A stretch of DNA of 64,000 nucleotides, taken from Romboutsia faecis (lineage in GTDB: Bacteria > Bacillota > Clostridia > Peptostreptococcales > Peptostreptococcaceae). Below the pieces are notes generated by a model. The model saw only the letters and a list, made by a program, of their open reading frames with translations. It was not told the DNA's origin and made no database searches. How positions within the stretch are numbered: the first letter of the stretch is position 1; each line of letters opens with the position of its first letter. A program made the translations under genes and the position numbers. The DNA lies in the NCBI RefSeq assembly GCF_014323405.1, contig NZ_JACRWE010000005.1, positions 62,001-126,000 of the forward strand, in the 5' to 3' direction. Shown in pieces: positions 47,555-56,478 of the stretch.

Positions 47555-48367
47555 ATGGAAAAATTTATGATAATAGGTGAAAGAATACATTGTATATCAC
47601 CAGAAATAAGAAAAGCATTAGCAGAGAGAGATCCTGAGCCAATATTAAGAAGAGCTAAAGCTCAATTAGATGCAGGTGCTCATTATATAGATTTCAATAT
47701 AGGACCAGCTGAAAGAGATGGAGAAGAAATAATGACTTGGGGAGTTCAAATGCTTCAATCTGAACTTAACAATGTACCATTAGCATTAGATACTGCTAAT
47801 AGAAAAGCTATAGAAGCAGGTCTTAAAGTTTACAATAGAGAACATGCTAAACCAATAGTAAACTCTGCAGATGCAGGTGGAAGAATAGATTTAATAGACT
47901 TAGCAGCTGAATATGATGCTAAAGTAATAGCATTATGTTCTAAAGATGGTATACCAAAGGACAATGATGAACGTATGGCTTACTGTCAAGAAATGTTAGA
48001 AAAAGGTTTAATGCTAGGTATGGATCCAACTGATATGTTATTCGACCCATTATGCTTAGTTATAAAAGGAATGCAAGAAAAACAGCTTGAAGTTCTAGAA
48101 GCAATAAGAATGATGACAGAAATGGGACTTCCAACAACAGGAGGTTTATCAAATGTATCTAATGGATGTCCTAAACATATAAGACCAATACTAGATAGTA
48201 ATTTCTTAGCTATGGCTATGGCTAACGGATTTAGTTCTGCGATAGTAAACCCATGTGATGAGTTATTAATGCAAACTATAAAATCTTGCGACATAATAAA
48301 TGGAGCTTCTTTATATGCAGATTCTTTCTTAGAAATAAATGAAGGTGCATTTGAATACAACGTATAA
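47555..48367 (+). CDS. acsE: Methyl-THF:corrinoid protein methyltransferase
   Basis: A 270-residue pterin-binding TIM barrel that moves the methyl group of methyl-THF to Co(I) of AcsCD. Motifs: MIIGERIHCISPEI, AGAHYIDFNIGPAERDGEEIM, LALDTANRKAIEAG, VNSADAGGRIDL, GGLSNVSNGCP. Length is typical. TAAGGGGGA is 12 bases before ATG 47555. A strong hairpin lies between it and acsB. Confidence 0.96.
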   Translation: MEKFMIIGERIHCISPEIRKALAERDPEPILRRAKAQLDAGAHYIDFNIGPAERDGEEIMTWGVQMLQSELNNVPLALDTANRKAIEAGLKVYNREHAKPIVNSADAGGRIDLIDLAAEYDAKVIALCSKDGIPKDNDERMAYCQEMLEKGLMLGMDPTDMLFDPLCLVIKGMQEKQLEVLEAIRMMTEMGLPTTGGLSNVSNGCPKHIRPILDSNFLAMAMANGFSSAIVNPCDELLMQTIKSCDIINGASLYADSFLEINEGAFEYNV

Positions 48368-48393
48368 TATACAAACTAATCATAAAATAATAA

Positions 48394-48416
48394 GCCTCAG
48401 CTAAGTAAGCTGAGGC
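48394..48416 (+). other. Hairpin between acsE and acsB
   Basis: GCCTCAGCT and AGCTGAGGC (9 bp, loop AAGTA) sit directly before the AAAGGGGGAAG ribosome site of acsB with no T run. This fits an mRNA 5'-end stabiliser or processing site for the acsB message. Confidence 0.6.
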
Positions 48417-48433
48417 CTAAAGGGGGAAGTAGA

Positions 48434-50563
48434 GTGAATTTATATAATATAATTTTTACAGGCTCAGAACAAGCTTTAAGTGCTGCTAAAGGTATGTTAG
48501 CTGATGCAATATCTCAACATGGAAAAGAGCATCCAGTATCATTCCCTGATACTGCATACTCATTACCTTGCATATATGCAGCAACAGGACAAAAAATGAA
48601 TACTCTTGGAGATTTAGAAGGAGCTTTAACTGTTGTTGAGTCTTTAATAAATAGAACTCATTTATTAGAACATGCCTTAAATTCTGGCTTAGCTACAGCT
48701 TTAGCTGCTGAAGTTATAGAAGCTATAAAATATGCAACTATGGAAGAGCCTTATGCTGCTCCATGTGCAGGACATGTAAGTGACCCAATAATAAGATCTC
48801 TTGGTGTACCACTAGTTACAGGAGATATACCAGGAGTTGCAGTTGTACTTGGTGAATGCCCAGATGCAGAAACTGCAGCAAAAATAGTTAAAGATTATCA
48901 ATCTAAAGGTTTATTAACTTTCTTAGTTGGTAAAGTTATAGATCAAGTTATAGAAGCTGGAGTAAAAATGGGAGTTGACTTAAGGGTTATACCTTTAGGA
49001 TATGACGTAACTTCTGTTATCCATGTTGTATCTGTTGCAATAAGAGCAGCATTAATATTCGGAGGATTAACTCCAGGAGATCTTCCAGGATTATTAGAAT
49101 ATACATCTAAGAGGGTTCCTGCATTTGTTAATGCATTCGGACCACTTAGTGAACTAGTTGTATCTGCTGGAGCTGGAGCAATAGCTTTAGGATTCCCAGT
49201 TATAACTGATCAAACTGTTTTAGAAGTTCCTATGAACCTATTAACTCAAAAAGATTATGATAAATTTGTAGCTACTTCATTAGAAGCTAGAAATATAAAA
49301 ATAAAAATAACTGAAATACCTATACCAGTAGCATTTGCAGCTGCATTTGAAGGTGAAAGAATAAGAAAAGGCGATATGTTTGCTGAATTTGGTGGTAATA
49401 AAACTGAAGCTTGGGAGCTTGTTGTACACAAAGAAGCTGCTGAGGTTGAAGACCATAAAATAGAAATAATAGGACCAAATATAGATGAAGTTGAACCAGT
49501 TAATGGATTAGTAAGATTACCTCTTGCTGTAATAGTTAAAATTGCTGGTAAGCAAATGCAAGATGACTTTGAACCAGTTCTTGAAAGACGTTTCCACTAT
49601 TTCATGAACTATATAGAAGGTGTAATGCACGTTGGACAAAGAGATATGTCTTGGGTAAGAATATCTAAAGATGCTTATGAAAAAGGATTTAGATTAGAAC
49701 ATATAGGAGAAGTTTTATATGCTAAGATGAGAGATGAGTTTGAAACAGTTGTTGATAAGTGTGAAATAACTATAATAACTGATCCAGAACAAGTTTCTGC
49801 TAGAAAATCTGAAGCTACTTCTAGATATGATGCTAGAGATGAAAGATTAGCTTCATTAGTAGATGAAAGTGTTGATACATTCTATTCTTGTAACTTATGT
49901 CAATCATTTGCACCAGCTCATGTTTGTGTTGTTACTCCTGAAAGACTTGGACTTTGTGGAGCAGTTAGCTGGTTAGATGCTAAAGCTACAAAAGAACTAG
50001 ACCCAACAGGTCCTTGCCAACCAATAGTTAAAGGTGAATGTTTAGATGATAGAACTGGGGTATGGAACTCTGTAAATGAAACAGTTAGCCAAATATCTCA
50101 AGGTGCTGTTGAAAGTGTTACATTATATTCTATACTTGAAGATCCAATGACTTCTTGCGGATGCTTTGAGTGTATATGTGGTATAATGCCAGAAGCTAAT
50201 GGATTTGTTATAGTTAACAGAGAGTTCCCAGGAATTACTCCAGTTGGTATGACATTCGGAGAGCTTGCTTCTATGACAGGTGGAGGTGTTCAAACTCCAG
50301 GATTTATGGGACACGGAAGACATTTCATATCATCTAAAAAATTCGCTTATGCTGAAGGTGGACCAGAAAGAATTGTATGGATGCCAAAAGAATTAAAAGA
50401 GTATGTTGCTGATAAATTAAACGCTACAGTAAAAGAAATGACAGGTATAGAAAACTTTGTAGATATGGTTTGTGATGAAACTATAGCTAATGATTCTGAA
50501 GGAGTACTTGCTTTCTTAGAAGAAAAAGGTCATCCAGCATTATCAATGGAAGCTGTAATGTAA
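48434..50563 (+). CDS. acsB: Acetyl-CoA synthase (CODH/ACS complex beta subunit)
   Basis: The 709-residue enzyme builds acetyl-CoA from CO, methyl and CoA at a Ni-Ni-[4Fe-4S] A-cluster. All six A-cluster Cys are present: C486, C489, C498, C508, C575 and C577, with exactly the spacing (3, 9, 10, 67, 2) of Moorella ACS; the distal-nickel pair lies in CGCFECICG. The N-terminal 300 residues are the CODH-binding domain. The start is GTG 48434 behind AAAGGGGGAAG. It needs nickel and works with CooS, AcsCD and AcsF. Confidence 0.97.
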   Translation: MNLYNIIFTGSEQALSAAKGMLADAISQHGKEHPVSFPDTAYSLPCIYAATGQKMNTLGDLEGALTVVESLINRTHLLEHALNSGLATALAAEVIEAIKYATMEEPYAAPCAGHVSDPIIRSLGVPLVTGDIPGVAVVLGECPDAETAAKIVKDYQSKGLLTFLVGKVIDQVIEAGVKMGVDLRVIPLGYDVTSVIHVVSVAIRAALIFGGLTPGDLPGLLEYTSKRVPAFVNAFGPLSELVVSAGAGAIALGFPVITDQTVLEVPMNLLTQKDYDKFVATSLEARNIKIKITEIPIPVAFAAAFEGERIRKGDMFAEFGGNKTEAWELVVHKEAAEVEDHKIEIIGPNIDEVEPVNGLVRLPLAVIVKIAGKQMQDDFEPVLERRFHYFMNYIEGVMHVGQRDMSWVRISKDAYEKGFRLEHIGEVLYAKMRDEFETVVDKCEITIITDPEQVSARKSEATSRYDARDERLASLVDESVDTFYSCNLCQSFAPAHVCVVTPERLGLCGAVSWLDAKATKELDPTGPCQPIVKGECLDDRTGVWNSVNETVSQISQGAVESVTLYSILEDPMTSCGCFECICGIMPEANGFVIVNREFPGITPVGMTFGELASMTGGGVQTPGFMGHGRHFISSKKFAYAEGGPERIVWMPKELKEYVADKLNATVKEMTGIENFVDMVCDETIANDSEGVLAFLEEKGHPALSMEAVM

Positions 50564-50587
50564 TATTACTTATCTAGGGGGATTAAA

Positions 50588-50962
50588 ATGAAAGTTATAC
50601 CAGAATTAAGATACAGTGATAAACACACTTGGGTAAAAATTGAAGGTGACTATGCATATATAGGAATAACTGATTTTGCTCAAGATCAATTAGGAGAAGT
50701 TTTATTTGTTGAAATGCCAGAAATAGAAGATGAACTAACACAAGGAGAAGACTTTGGTGTGGTAGAATCTTCTAAGGTTGCATCAGACTTAATAGCTCCT
50801 ATATCGGGTGAAGTAGTAGAGATAAATGAAAGATTAGAAGATGAACCTGAATATATAAATGAAGATCCATATGATGCTTGGATTGTAAAAGTTAAACTTT
50901 CTGATTCTGATGAATTAGATAATTTATTAAGTTCTGAAGTTTATGAAAGTACAGTAGAGTAA
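50588..50962 (+). CDS. gcvH: Glycine cleavage system H-like lipoyl protein
   Basis: A 124-residue lipoyl carrier. The lipoylated Lys is K63 in GVVESSKVASDLI; GEVLFVEMPE and EYINEDPYDAWIVKV are normal H-protein segments. It closes the WL cluster 24 bases after acsB, with AGGGGGA before the ATG. GcvT and GcvP are not in the window, so it may serve glycine synthesis or cleavage encoded elsewhere, together with lpd at 42885. The lipoyl group may come from the LipS-like pair at 54253-56069. Confidence 0.95.
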   Translation: MKVIPELRYSDKHTWVKIEGDYAYIGITDFAQDQLGEVLFVEMPEIEDELTQGEDFGVVESSKVASDLIAPISGEVVEINERLEDEPEYINEDPYDAWIVKVKLSDSDELDNLLSSEVYESTVE

Positions 50963-50974
50963 CTTTATTAAATG

Positions 50975-51013
50975 AAAGTAGGAATCCGACTGCAGCGGAT
51001 TCCTACTTTTTTA
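50975..51013. terminator. Terminator closing the WL cluster
   Basis: AAAGTAGGAATCCG pairs with CGGATTCCTACTTT, then T run. Convergent with the dehydrogenase gene on the minus strand; it can serve both. Confidence 0.93.
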
Positions 51014-51042
51014 TTAGTTACAGATATTATGAACAGATACAT

Positions 51043-52173
51043 CTATGGTTTTAATACTACCTTTATGCAATTATCTAATTTGCTATCAAATATATCATAA
51101 GCATGTTTACCTTCAGATAAAGATAGTTTATGAGTAATAATGTCAGTAGGATCATATTCACCCTTTTTTATTATATCTAAAATTTTAGGAATGTAAGCTT
51201 GAGCAGGACACTGGCCCATTTTTATTGTTATATTTCTAGCAAAAAAGTCGCCTAATGGAAATAGATTATATCTTGCTCCATAAACACCTACCATCATAAC
51301 AGTACCACCTTTTCGAATAGCTCTAGAAGAAATTTCAATTGCTGATTTCGATCCACCTTGTAGTTTTAATAAAGTTTCAAATTTTTCAAAGTTTGACATT
51401 ACACCATCCATACCTACACAATCTAAAACAACATCGGCTCCACCACTAGTAATTTCTTTTATATATTCACCTGTATCATCGTGATCTTCAAAATTAATAG
51501 TTTCAACACCTTTATATGAAGCTGCATGATTGAGTCTGTACTGAACTCTATCTACGGCAATAATTCTTTTTACATTCTTTAACATAAGCCATTTTATAGC
51601 AGAAAGACCTATAGGACCACAACCAAGAACAACTACAATATCACCTTTTTTAACACCTGCATTATCTACCCCCCAATAAGATGTTGGTAAAACATCTGTA
51701 AGGAAGAGTGCTTTATCATCAGATAATTCTTCGGGGATTACTGTAGGGCCTACATTAGCATATGGAACTCTTAAATACTCTGCTTGTCCACCATCATATC
51801 CACCAAATGTATCACTATATCCAAATATTCCACCACATTCACCATATTTATTTGAATTATCGCACTGACTATATAAATCATGTTCACAATAAAAACAATG
51901 CCCGCATGATACAGGGAATGGAACAATAACTCGATCACCTTTTTTTACTTTAACAACATCTTTACCAACTTCTTCAACTATACCCATTGTTTCATGACCT
52001 AAAATTGAATTTTTCTTTAGATTTGGTATCATACCATGAATTAAATGAAGATCTGAACCACATATAGCAGTAGATGTTACTTTAACAATAATATCGTCAT
52101 TTTTTTCTATTTTAGGATCCTCTACGTCACGTACATTTACATTTTTTATTCCTTCATAGACAATAGCTTTCAA
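51043..52173 (-). CDS. Zinc-dependent alcohol dehydrogenase (MDR family)
   Basis: A 376-residue medium-chain dehydrogenase. Catalytic zinc: ICGSDLHLIHG and GHETMGIVEEVG; structural zinc: four Cys in CGHCFYCEHDLYSQC; NAD site VLGCGPIGLSAIKWL. It resembles the formaldehyde/threonine-dehydrogenase-like group (FDH-type); the true substrate is unknown. The start is TTG 52173 with AAGGAGG 7 bases before it. It lies opposite and between gcvH and acsV, divergent from acsV across 158 AT-rich bases that should hold both promoters. Confidence 0.88.
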   Translation of the reverse strand: MKAIVYEGIKNVNVRDVEDPKIEKNDDIIVKVTSTAICGSDLHLIHGMIPNLKKNSILGHETMGIVEEVGKDVVKVKKGDRVIVPFPVSCGHCFYCEHDLYSQCDNSNKYGECGGIFGYSDTFGGYDGGQAEYLRVPYANVGPTVIPEELSDDKALFLTDVLPTSYWGVDNAGVKKGDIVVVLGCGPIGLSAIKWLMLKNVKRIIAVDRVQYRLNHAASYKGVETINFEDHDDTGEYIKEITSGGADVVLDCVGMDGVMSNFEKFETLLKLQGGSKSAIEISSRAIRKGGTVMMVGVYGARYNLFPLGDFFARNITIKMGQCPAQAYIPKILDIIKKGEYDPTDIITHKLSLSEGKHAYDIFDSKLDNCIKVVLKP

Positions 52174-52331
52174 AATGTGTCCTCCTTACAAAGTAAAATT
52201 TATTTGAGTTTAGTTTCTATTAAATTAAGGTAAAATATTCTTAAAAATGCATATATGACTTTATTATTTATAACATACTATATGTGAAATTATGCTAAAA
52301 TTATATTATAGACTGTATTGGGGGGTAGAGT

Positions 52332-54260
52332 ATGATAAAAGTACTTTTTAGGTCACACGATAAAGAAGTTTATTGTAATAAAGGGGAATTATTACTGGAT
52401 GTTGCAAGAATGGCGGATATATTTATAGATGCACCTTGTAATGGAAATGTATCATGTGGAAAATGTAAGGTTAAACTTTTGAATGGCAAAGTTGATACTG
52501 AAAAAACAAGACACATAAGTGATGATGAAATAAAACAAGGATATGTCTTAGCTTGTAATTCAAAAGTAGTTTCTGATATAGAAGTAGATGTTCCATCTAA
52601 ACTATCTTCATCTATGTATGGAATGAAGATAGAAGGTGGAGGAAAAGAAAAGGATGAAGCCATTTTTAATAGAGCTAAAAAAATAGCAGAAAATCATAAT
52701 TTAAAATTTTCTACAAATATAAGAAAAAAGTATATTGAACTAAGTGAACCAACATTAGATGATAATATAAGTGATGTAGATAGAATACAAAGATATGTTA
52801 GACATCACTTAGGTTATAATGAAATAGATTTTAGGTTAGATATACTTAGAAAAATACCTATATTACTTAGGGAAAGTAATTTTAAGGTAACATTAACTTA
52901 CGTAAAAAAGAAAAATAAGTTAACAATAATAGATATAGAGCCAGGAGATACTGGTGAATCACTATATGGTATAGCTATAGATATAGGAACGACTTCAGTA
53001 GTAGTTTGCTTAGTAGATTTAGTTGAACAAGTTCTTATAGATAAGGCATCTTCAGGAAATGCACAGATAAAATATGGAGCAGATGTAATAAATAGAATTG
53101 TATTTGCAACTAAGAAAAATGGACTTGATGAATTACATAAGGCTATAATTCATGATACTATAAATCCACTATTACATTCTATATATGAAAAAAATAATAT
53201 TAATAGAGATGATGTTATTAGTGTTGTGGCATCTGGTAACACAACTATGGCAAGTTTATTTTTAGGAGTTTATCCGGATTATCTAAGAAGAGAACCTTAT
53301 ATACCTCCATTTTTAAAATCTCCTAAAATAATGGGTGAAAATGTAGAATTAGATGTTAATCCTAGTGCATATGTTTATCTAGCACCTAATGTAGCAAGTT
53401 ATGTAGGTGGAGATATTACGGCAGGTGTATTATCTGCAGGAATATGGGCTAGTGAAGAGAATGTATTGTTTATAGATTTAGGTACAAATGGAGAAATTGT
53501 ATTTGGTAATCAAGATTTTATGATGAGTTGTGCTTGCTCTGCAGGTCCAGCATTTGAGGGCGGTGGAATTAGATGTGGAATGAGGGCTTCTTGTGGAGCT
53601 ATTGAAAACATTAAGATAAATCCAGTAACTTTTGAACCTAAACTAGGTATTATAGGAGAATGTGATCCTATAGGGATATGTGGATCTGGGATAATAGATT
53701 TAATATGCCAAATGATTTTAACTGGTGTTATTGATAGAAGAGGTAAGATACAAAAAGAGTTAAATACACCAAGAATAAGGTTTGATGAGCATGGAATTGG
53801 AGAATATGTCTTAGCTTTTAAAGATGAATATGGGTTAGAAAATGATATAACAGTTAATGAAGTAGATATAGATAATTTTATAAGAGCAAAGGGAGCAATA
53901 TATTCGGGGGCTTCTGTTCTTTTAGAAAGTTTAGGTATGGATTTTTCTGTAATAGATAAAGTATATATAGCAGGAGGTATTGGGAATAGCTTAAATATTG
54001 AAAATGCAATAACTATAGGGTTACTTCCTGATGTAGAAAGAGAAAAGTTCCAATACATAGGGAATAGTTCATTAGTAGGTTCTTATTTAGCATTAATAAG
54101 TAGAGATGCTAAGAATAAATTAGAAGAAATAGCAAGCCAGATGACTTATGTTGAGTTGAGTGTTTATCCAGGTTATATGGATGAATTTGTATCTGCATGC
54201 TTTTTACCACATACCAATATAGAGAATTTTCCTACAGTAAAGGACTTATTAAATGTGTAA
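52332..54260 (+). CDS. acsV: Corrinoid reductive activator (RACo type, AcsV)
   Basis: The 642-residue ATP-dependent activator reduces accidentally oxidised Co(II) of AcsCD back to Co(I). N-terminal [2Fe-2S] domain with C36, C42, C45 and C75; linker of about 130 residues; then a DUF4445 ASKHA ATPase with YGIAIDIGTTSVVVCLVD, VLFIDLGTNGEIVFG and SAGPAFEGGGIRCGMRAS. The site GGGGGG precedes ATG 52332. It overlaps the next gene by 8 bases, so the two radical SAM genes are translationally tied to it. Confidence 0.93.
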   Translation: MIKVLFRSHDKEVYCNKGELLLDVARMADIFIDAPCNGNVSCGKCKVKLLNGKVDTEKTRHISDDEIKQGYVLACNSKVVSDIEVDVPSKLSSSMYGMKIEGGGKEKDEAIFNRAKKIAENHNLKFSTNIRKKYIELSEPTLDDNISDVDRIQRYVRHHLGYNEIDFRLDILRKIPILLRESNFKVTLTYVKKKNKLTIIDIEPGDTGESLYGIAIDIGTTSVVVCLVDLVEQVLIDKASSGNAQIKYGADVINRIVFATKKNGLDELHKAIIHDTINPLLHSIYEKNNINRDDVISVVASGNTTMASLFLGVYPDYLRREPYIPPFLKSPKIMGENVELDVNPSAYVYLAPNVASYVGGDITAGVLSAGIWASEENVLFIDLGTNGEIVFGNQDFMMSCACSAGPAFEGGGIRCGMRASCGAIENIKINPVTFEPKLGIIGECDPIGICGSGIIDLICQMILTGVIDRRGKIQKELNTPRIRFDEHGIGEYVLAFKDEYGLENDITVNEVDIDNFIRAKGAIYSGASVLLESLGMDFSVIDKVYIAGGIGNSLNIENAITIGLLPDVEREKFQYIGNSSLVGSYLALISRDAKNKLEEIASQMTYVELSVYPGYMDEFVSACFLPHTNIENFPTVKDLLNV

Positions 54261-55131
54261 AGAATCAAAGTTAGAGGAAAAAATTAAGTATGCTTATAAT
54301 AAAAAGATTGAGAACTTTGGAAGAGAAATAATATTTTCTTATCCAAATGAGACCTTAGCTATAAGTACTACTGAAAATAAATGTAGTTTAAAATGTGCTC
54401 ATTGTAATGGTCACTATTTAAATAATATGGTATCGATAGAAGAGTATGAAGATAAGATTAAAAGTAGAAATATAAATAGCTTTCTATTAAGTGGAGGATG
54501 CAGTTTTGAAGGAGATGTACCTATAAATAAACATATAAATACATTAAAGACACTAAAAGAAAAGGGATTTAAATTAAATGCACACCTTGGACTCATGGAA
54601 GCTAAGGATATAGAATCAGTATGTAAATACATAGATATAGTTTCATTTGATTTAGTTTTTGATAAAAGCACAATAGAAGAAGTATACAAAATCAATAAAA
54701 GCAGAGAAGACTATATAAAGGCTTATGAAACTATAAAGAATAGTACAAAAGTTGCTCCACACATATGTATAGGTTTAAAAGGTGGAAAAATAAAAGGAGA
54801 GTATGAAATTATAAATTACTTAGCTAAAGACTCTCCTGAAATACTTACTTTTATAGTACTTATACCTACTAAAAATACTGAGTATGAAAATGTAAAACCT
54901 CCAAATTTAGAAAGGGTAGCGGATTTACTTTGTGAAGCAAGAATAAAGTTACCTAAAACAATTATAAACCTAGGATGTATGAGACCAAGAGGTAAATATA
55001 GACAAGAACTCGATCAAATTGCTTTAGACTGTGGAGTAAACAAAATAGTTTTACCATCTAGATCAGCGAAAAATAAGGCTATTGAAATGAACTTAAAAGT
55101 AAAAGAAAGCAAGGAGTGTTGTGTATTATGA
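54253..55131 (+). CDS. Radical SAM protein, LipS-like (first of pair)
   Basis: A 292-residue radical SAM enzyme; C44, C48 and C51 (Cys-x3-Cys-x2-Cys in NKCSLKCAHCNGHYL) hold the SAM-binding [4Fe-4S] cluster. Other conserved-looking parts: NSFLLSGGCSFEGDVPI, ICIGLKGGKIKGEY and, near the end, NLGCMRPRGKYRQELDQIA followed by GVNKIVLPSRSA and a C-terminal Cys pair. This layout fits my memory of the LipS1/LipS2 two-protein lipoyl synthase of archaea and some anaerobes, often misnamed biotin synthase. Context supports it: GcvH and Lpd are in the adjacent cluster. Which LipS it is, and its substrate, are not proven. Confidence 0.65.
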   Translation: MCKESKLEEKIKYAYNKKIENFGREIIFSYPNETLAISTTENKCSLKCAHCNGHYLNNMVSIEEYEDKIKSRNINSFLLSGGCSFEGDVPINKHINTLKTLKEKGFKLNAHLGLMEAKDIESVCKYIDIVSFDLVFDKSTIEEVYKINKSREDYIKAYETIKNSTKVAPHICIGLKGGKIKGEYEIINYLAKDSPEILTFIVLIPTKNTEYENVKPPNLERVADLLCEARIKLPKTIINLGCMRPRGKYRQELDQIALDCGVNKIVLPSRSAKNKAIEMNLKVKESKECCVL

Positions 55132-56069
55132 TTAGGCTATCTATGGGTACAGCTATTGAATTAGGTATACTAAATAAAAAGTGTGATATACCTCCTACTA
55201 CTGCATATGTGATGATTGGAGATAAATGTAATAATAATTGTGACTTTTGTTCACAGTCTATAGAAAGCAGCACGAGAAGAGATAGGTTATCAAGAATCGT
55301 ATGGCCTAAATACACAAAAGAGGAAATACTAAATGCTTTAAAAACTTATAAAGGTAGCAACATAAAAAGAATATGTATACAGTCTATGGATAATAAAGAT
55401 GCACACGATGAAGTAGAAGAATTTATAGACTATATAAAAGATGAAATAAATATACCTATGTCTTTGTCTGCTAAAGTTGAAAATAGTGAAGATGTGGATA
55501 AATTTTTTTCTTTAGGAGTAGATAAGATAGGGATAGCTATTGATGCTGCGAATAAAAAGTTGTATGAACAAATTAAAGGTAATAATTATGAAGATAAGAT
55601 TAAATTTATAGTTGATATGGTTAAAAAATATCCTAAAAAGATAAGTACACATATAATAGTTGGTCTAGGAGAAAGTCATAAGGATATATATGATTTATAT
55701 AAATATTTGAGAGCAAAAAATGTAACAGTAAGCTTATTTGCTTTCACTCCTATAAAAGGAACAAGAATGGAAAGTATGAGTCAGCCAAGTATAGAGAGTT
55801 ATAGAAGAGTTCAACTTATGACATATATGATAGATAAAGGATATTTTGATGAATATTTTACTTTTAAAGATGGATATTTAAATAACATTAAATTAGACTA
55901 TGATATAATAAAAGATATAGAATCTGGATATCCATTTGAAATAAGAGGATGTAAAGATTGTAATAGACCCTATTATAATGAAAGGCCTGGGAGTACAATT
56001 TATAATTACTCGAAACCATTAAATATTGAAGAAATTAATTTAGCAAAAATAGAAATTAATTTAAAGTGA
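55128..56069 (+). CDS. Radical SAM protein, LipS-like (second of pair)
   Basis: About 313 residues; SAM-cluster Cys are C34, C38 and C41 in GDKCNNNCDFCSQS, followed by the distinctive S-S-T-R-R-D-R-L-S-R-I-V-W-P stretch that I associate with LipS proteins. A C-terminal Cys-x2-Cys (GCKDCNRPYYNERP) could hold an auxiliary cluster for sulfur donation. The open frame extends to GTG 55116, but ATG 55128 forms an ATGA overlap with the preceding stop and lies 11 bases from AAGGAG. With its partner it would insert two sulfurs into an octanoyl chain. This is an inference from family and context. Confidence 0.65.
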   Translation: MIRLSMGTAIELGILNKKCDIPPTTAYVMIGDKCNNNCDFCSQSIESSTRRDRLSRIVWPKYTKEEILNALKTYKGSNIKRICIQSMDNKDAHDEVEEFIDYIKDEINIPMSLSAKVENSEDVDKFFSLGVDKIGIAIDAANKKLYEQIKGNNYEDKIKFIVDMVKKYPKKISTHIIVGLGESHKDIYDLYKYLRAKNVTVSLFAFTPIKGTRMESMSQPSIESYRRVQLMTYMIDKGYFDEYFTFKDGYLNNIKLDYDIIKDIESGYPFEIRGCKDCNRPYYNERPGSTIYNYSKPLNIEEINLAKIEINLK

Positions 56070-56094
56070 ATATACCAAAATAATCCAATTTAAA

Positions 56095-56124
56095 TTGACT
56101 TTACAATATTTTCAGTGCTATACT
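56095..56124 (+). promoter_or_regulatory. Promoter before cooT
   Basis: TTGACT (56095-56100), 18 bases, TATACT (56119-56124). It lies inside an imperfect palindrome (ATTTTCA...TGAAAAT, 56107-56150). The transcript would start near 56131, upstream of the terminator hairpin at 56160, so expression of cooT from it needs read-through. Confidence 0.65.
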
Positions 56125-56144
56125 TAAATAAAGAATAGTATTTT

Positions 56145-56206
56145 GAAAATGAAATCATGAAGGTTTCTTTGGTGTATTGTAATGCCCAAAGAAACCTTTT
56201 TTTATT
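56145..56206 (+). promoter_or_regulatory. cooT leader motif and terminator/attenuator hairpin
   Basis: AAGGTTTCTTTGG (56160-56172) pairs with CCAAAGAAACCTT, followed by TTTTTTATT. Upstream is TGAAATCATGAAGGTTT (56150-56166), which recurs almost unchanged as TGAAGCCATGAAGGTTT at 57587-57603 before the ABC transporter. It can end the upstream operon or act as an attenuator of cooT; the consensus-like promoter just before it favours the second reading. Confidence 0.7.
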
Positions 56207-56233
56207 AAAAGATATTATATGGAGGGGTTTAAT

Positions 56234-56422
56234 ATGTGTGAATCATCAGCATTTGTATTGAAAAATAATGAATTATATAAAGTAATGGAGAATGTAGTTA
56301 GTGTAGATCCTCATGAAGGGAAAGTATATCTAACAGATCTGCTTGGAGATCAAAAGATTGTTGATGGGGTAATAAAAGAAATAAGACTTATGGATCATAA
56401 GATAATTTTAACAGAAGAGTAA
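56234..56422 (+). CDS. cooT: CooT-family nickel-binding protein
   Basis: A 62-residue small beta-barrel-like protein. In Rhodospirillum CooT, the second residue Cys binds Ni(II) and the protein serves CODH maturation. The open frame begins at ATG 56219, but GGAGGGG (56221-56227) overlaps that start and sets ATG 56234, which gives M-C-E-S-S: Cys at position 2, the metal ligand. Other family parts: KVMENVVSVDPHEGKVYL and GDQKIVDGVIKEIRLMDHKI. It starts the nickel block after the LipS-like genes. Confidence 0.88.
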   Translation: MCESSAFVLKNNELYKVMENVVSVDPHEGKVYLTDLLGDQKIVDGVIKEIRLMDHKIILTEE

Positions 56423-56478
56423 AATAAGTTATAACCAGAAAACAAATAGAACATTATTAAATAGGGGAAAATTTCATT

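Noticed and set aside
34903..50962. Recent horizontal transfer of the WL cluster
   Set aside because: Codon use and AT content look like the flanking genes, and no mobile genes or att-like repeats flank the cluster.
53510..54058. Open frame of 182 codons on the minus strand
   Set aside because: Opposite the ASKHA domain of acsV; no ribosome site or known domain.
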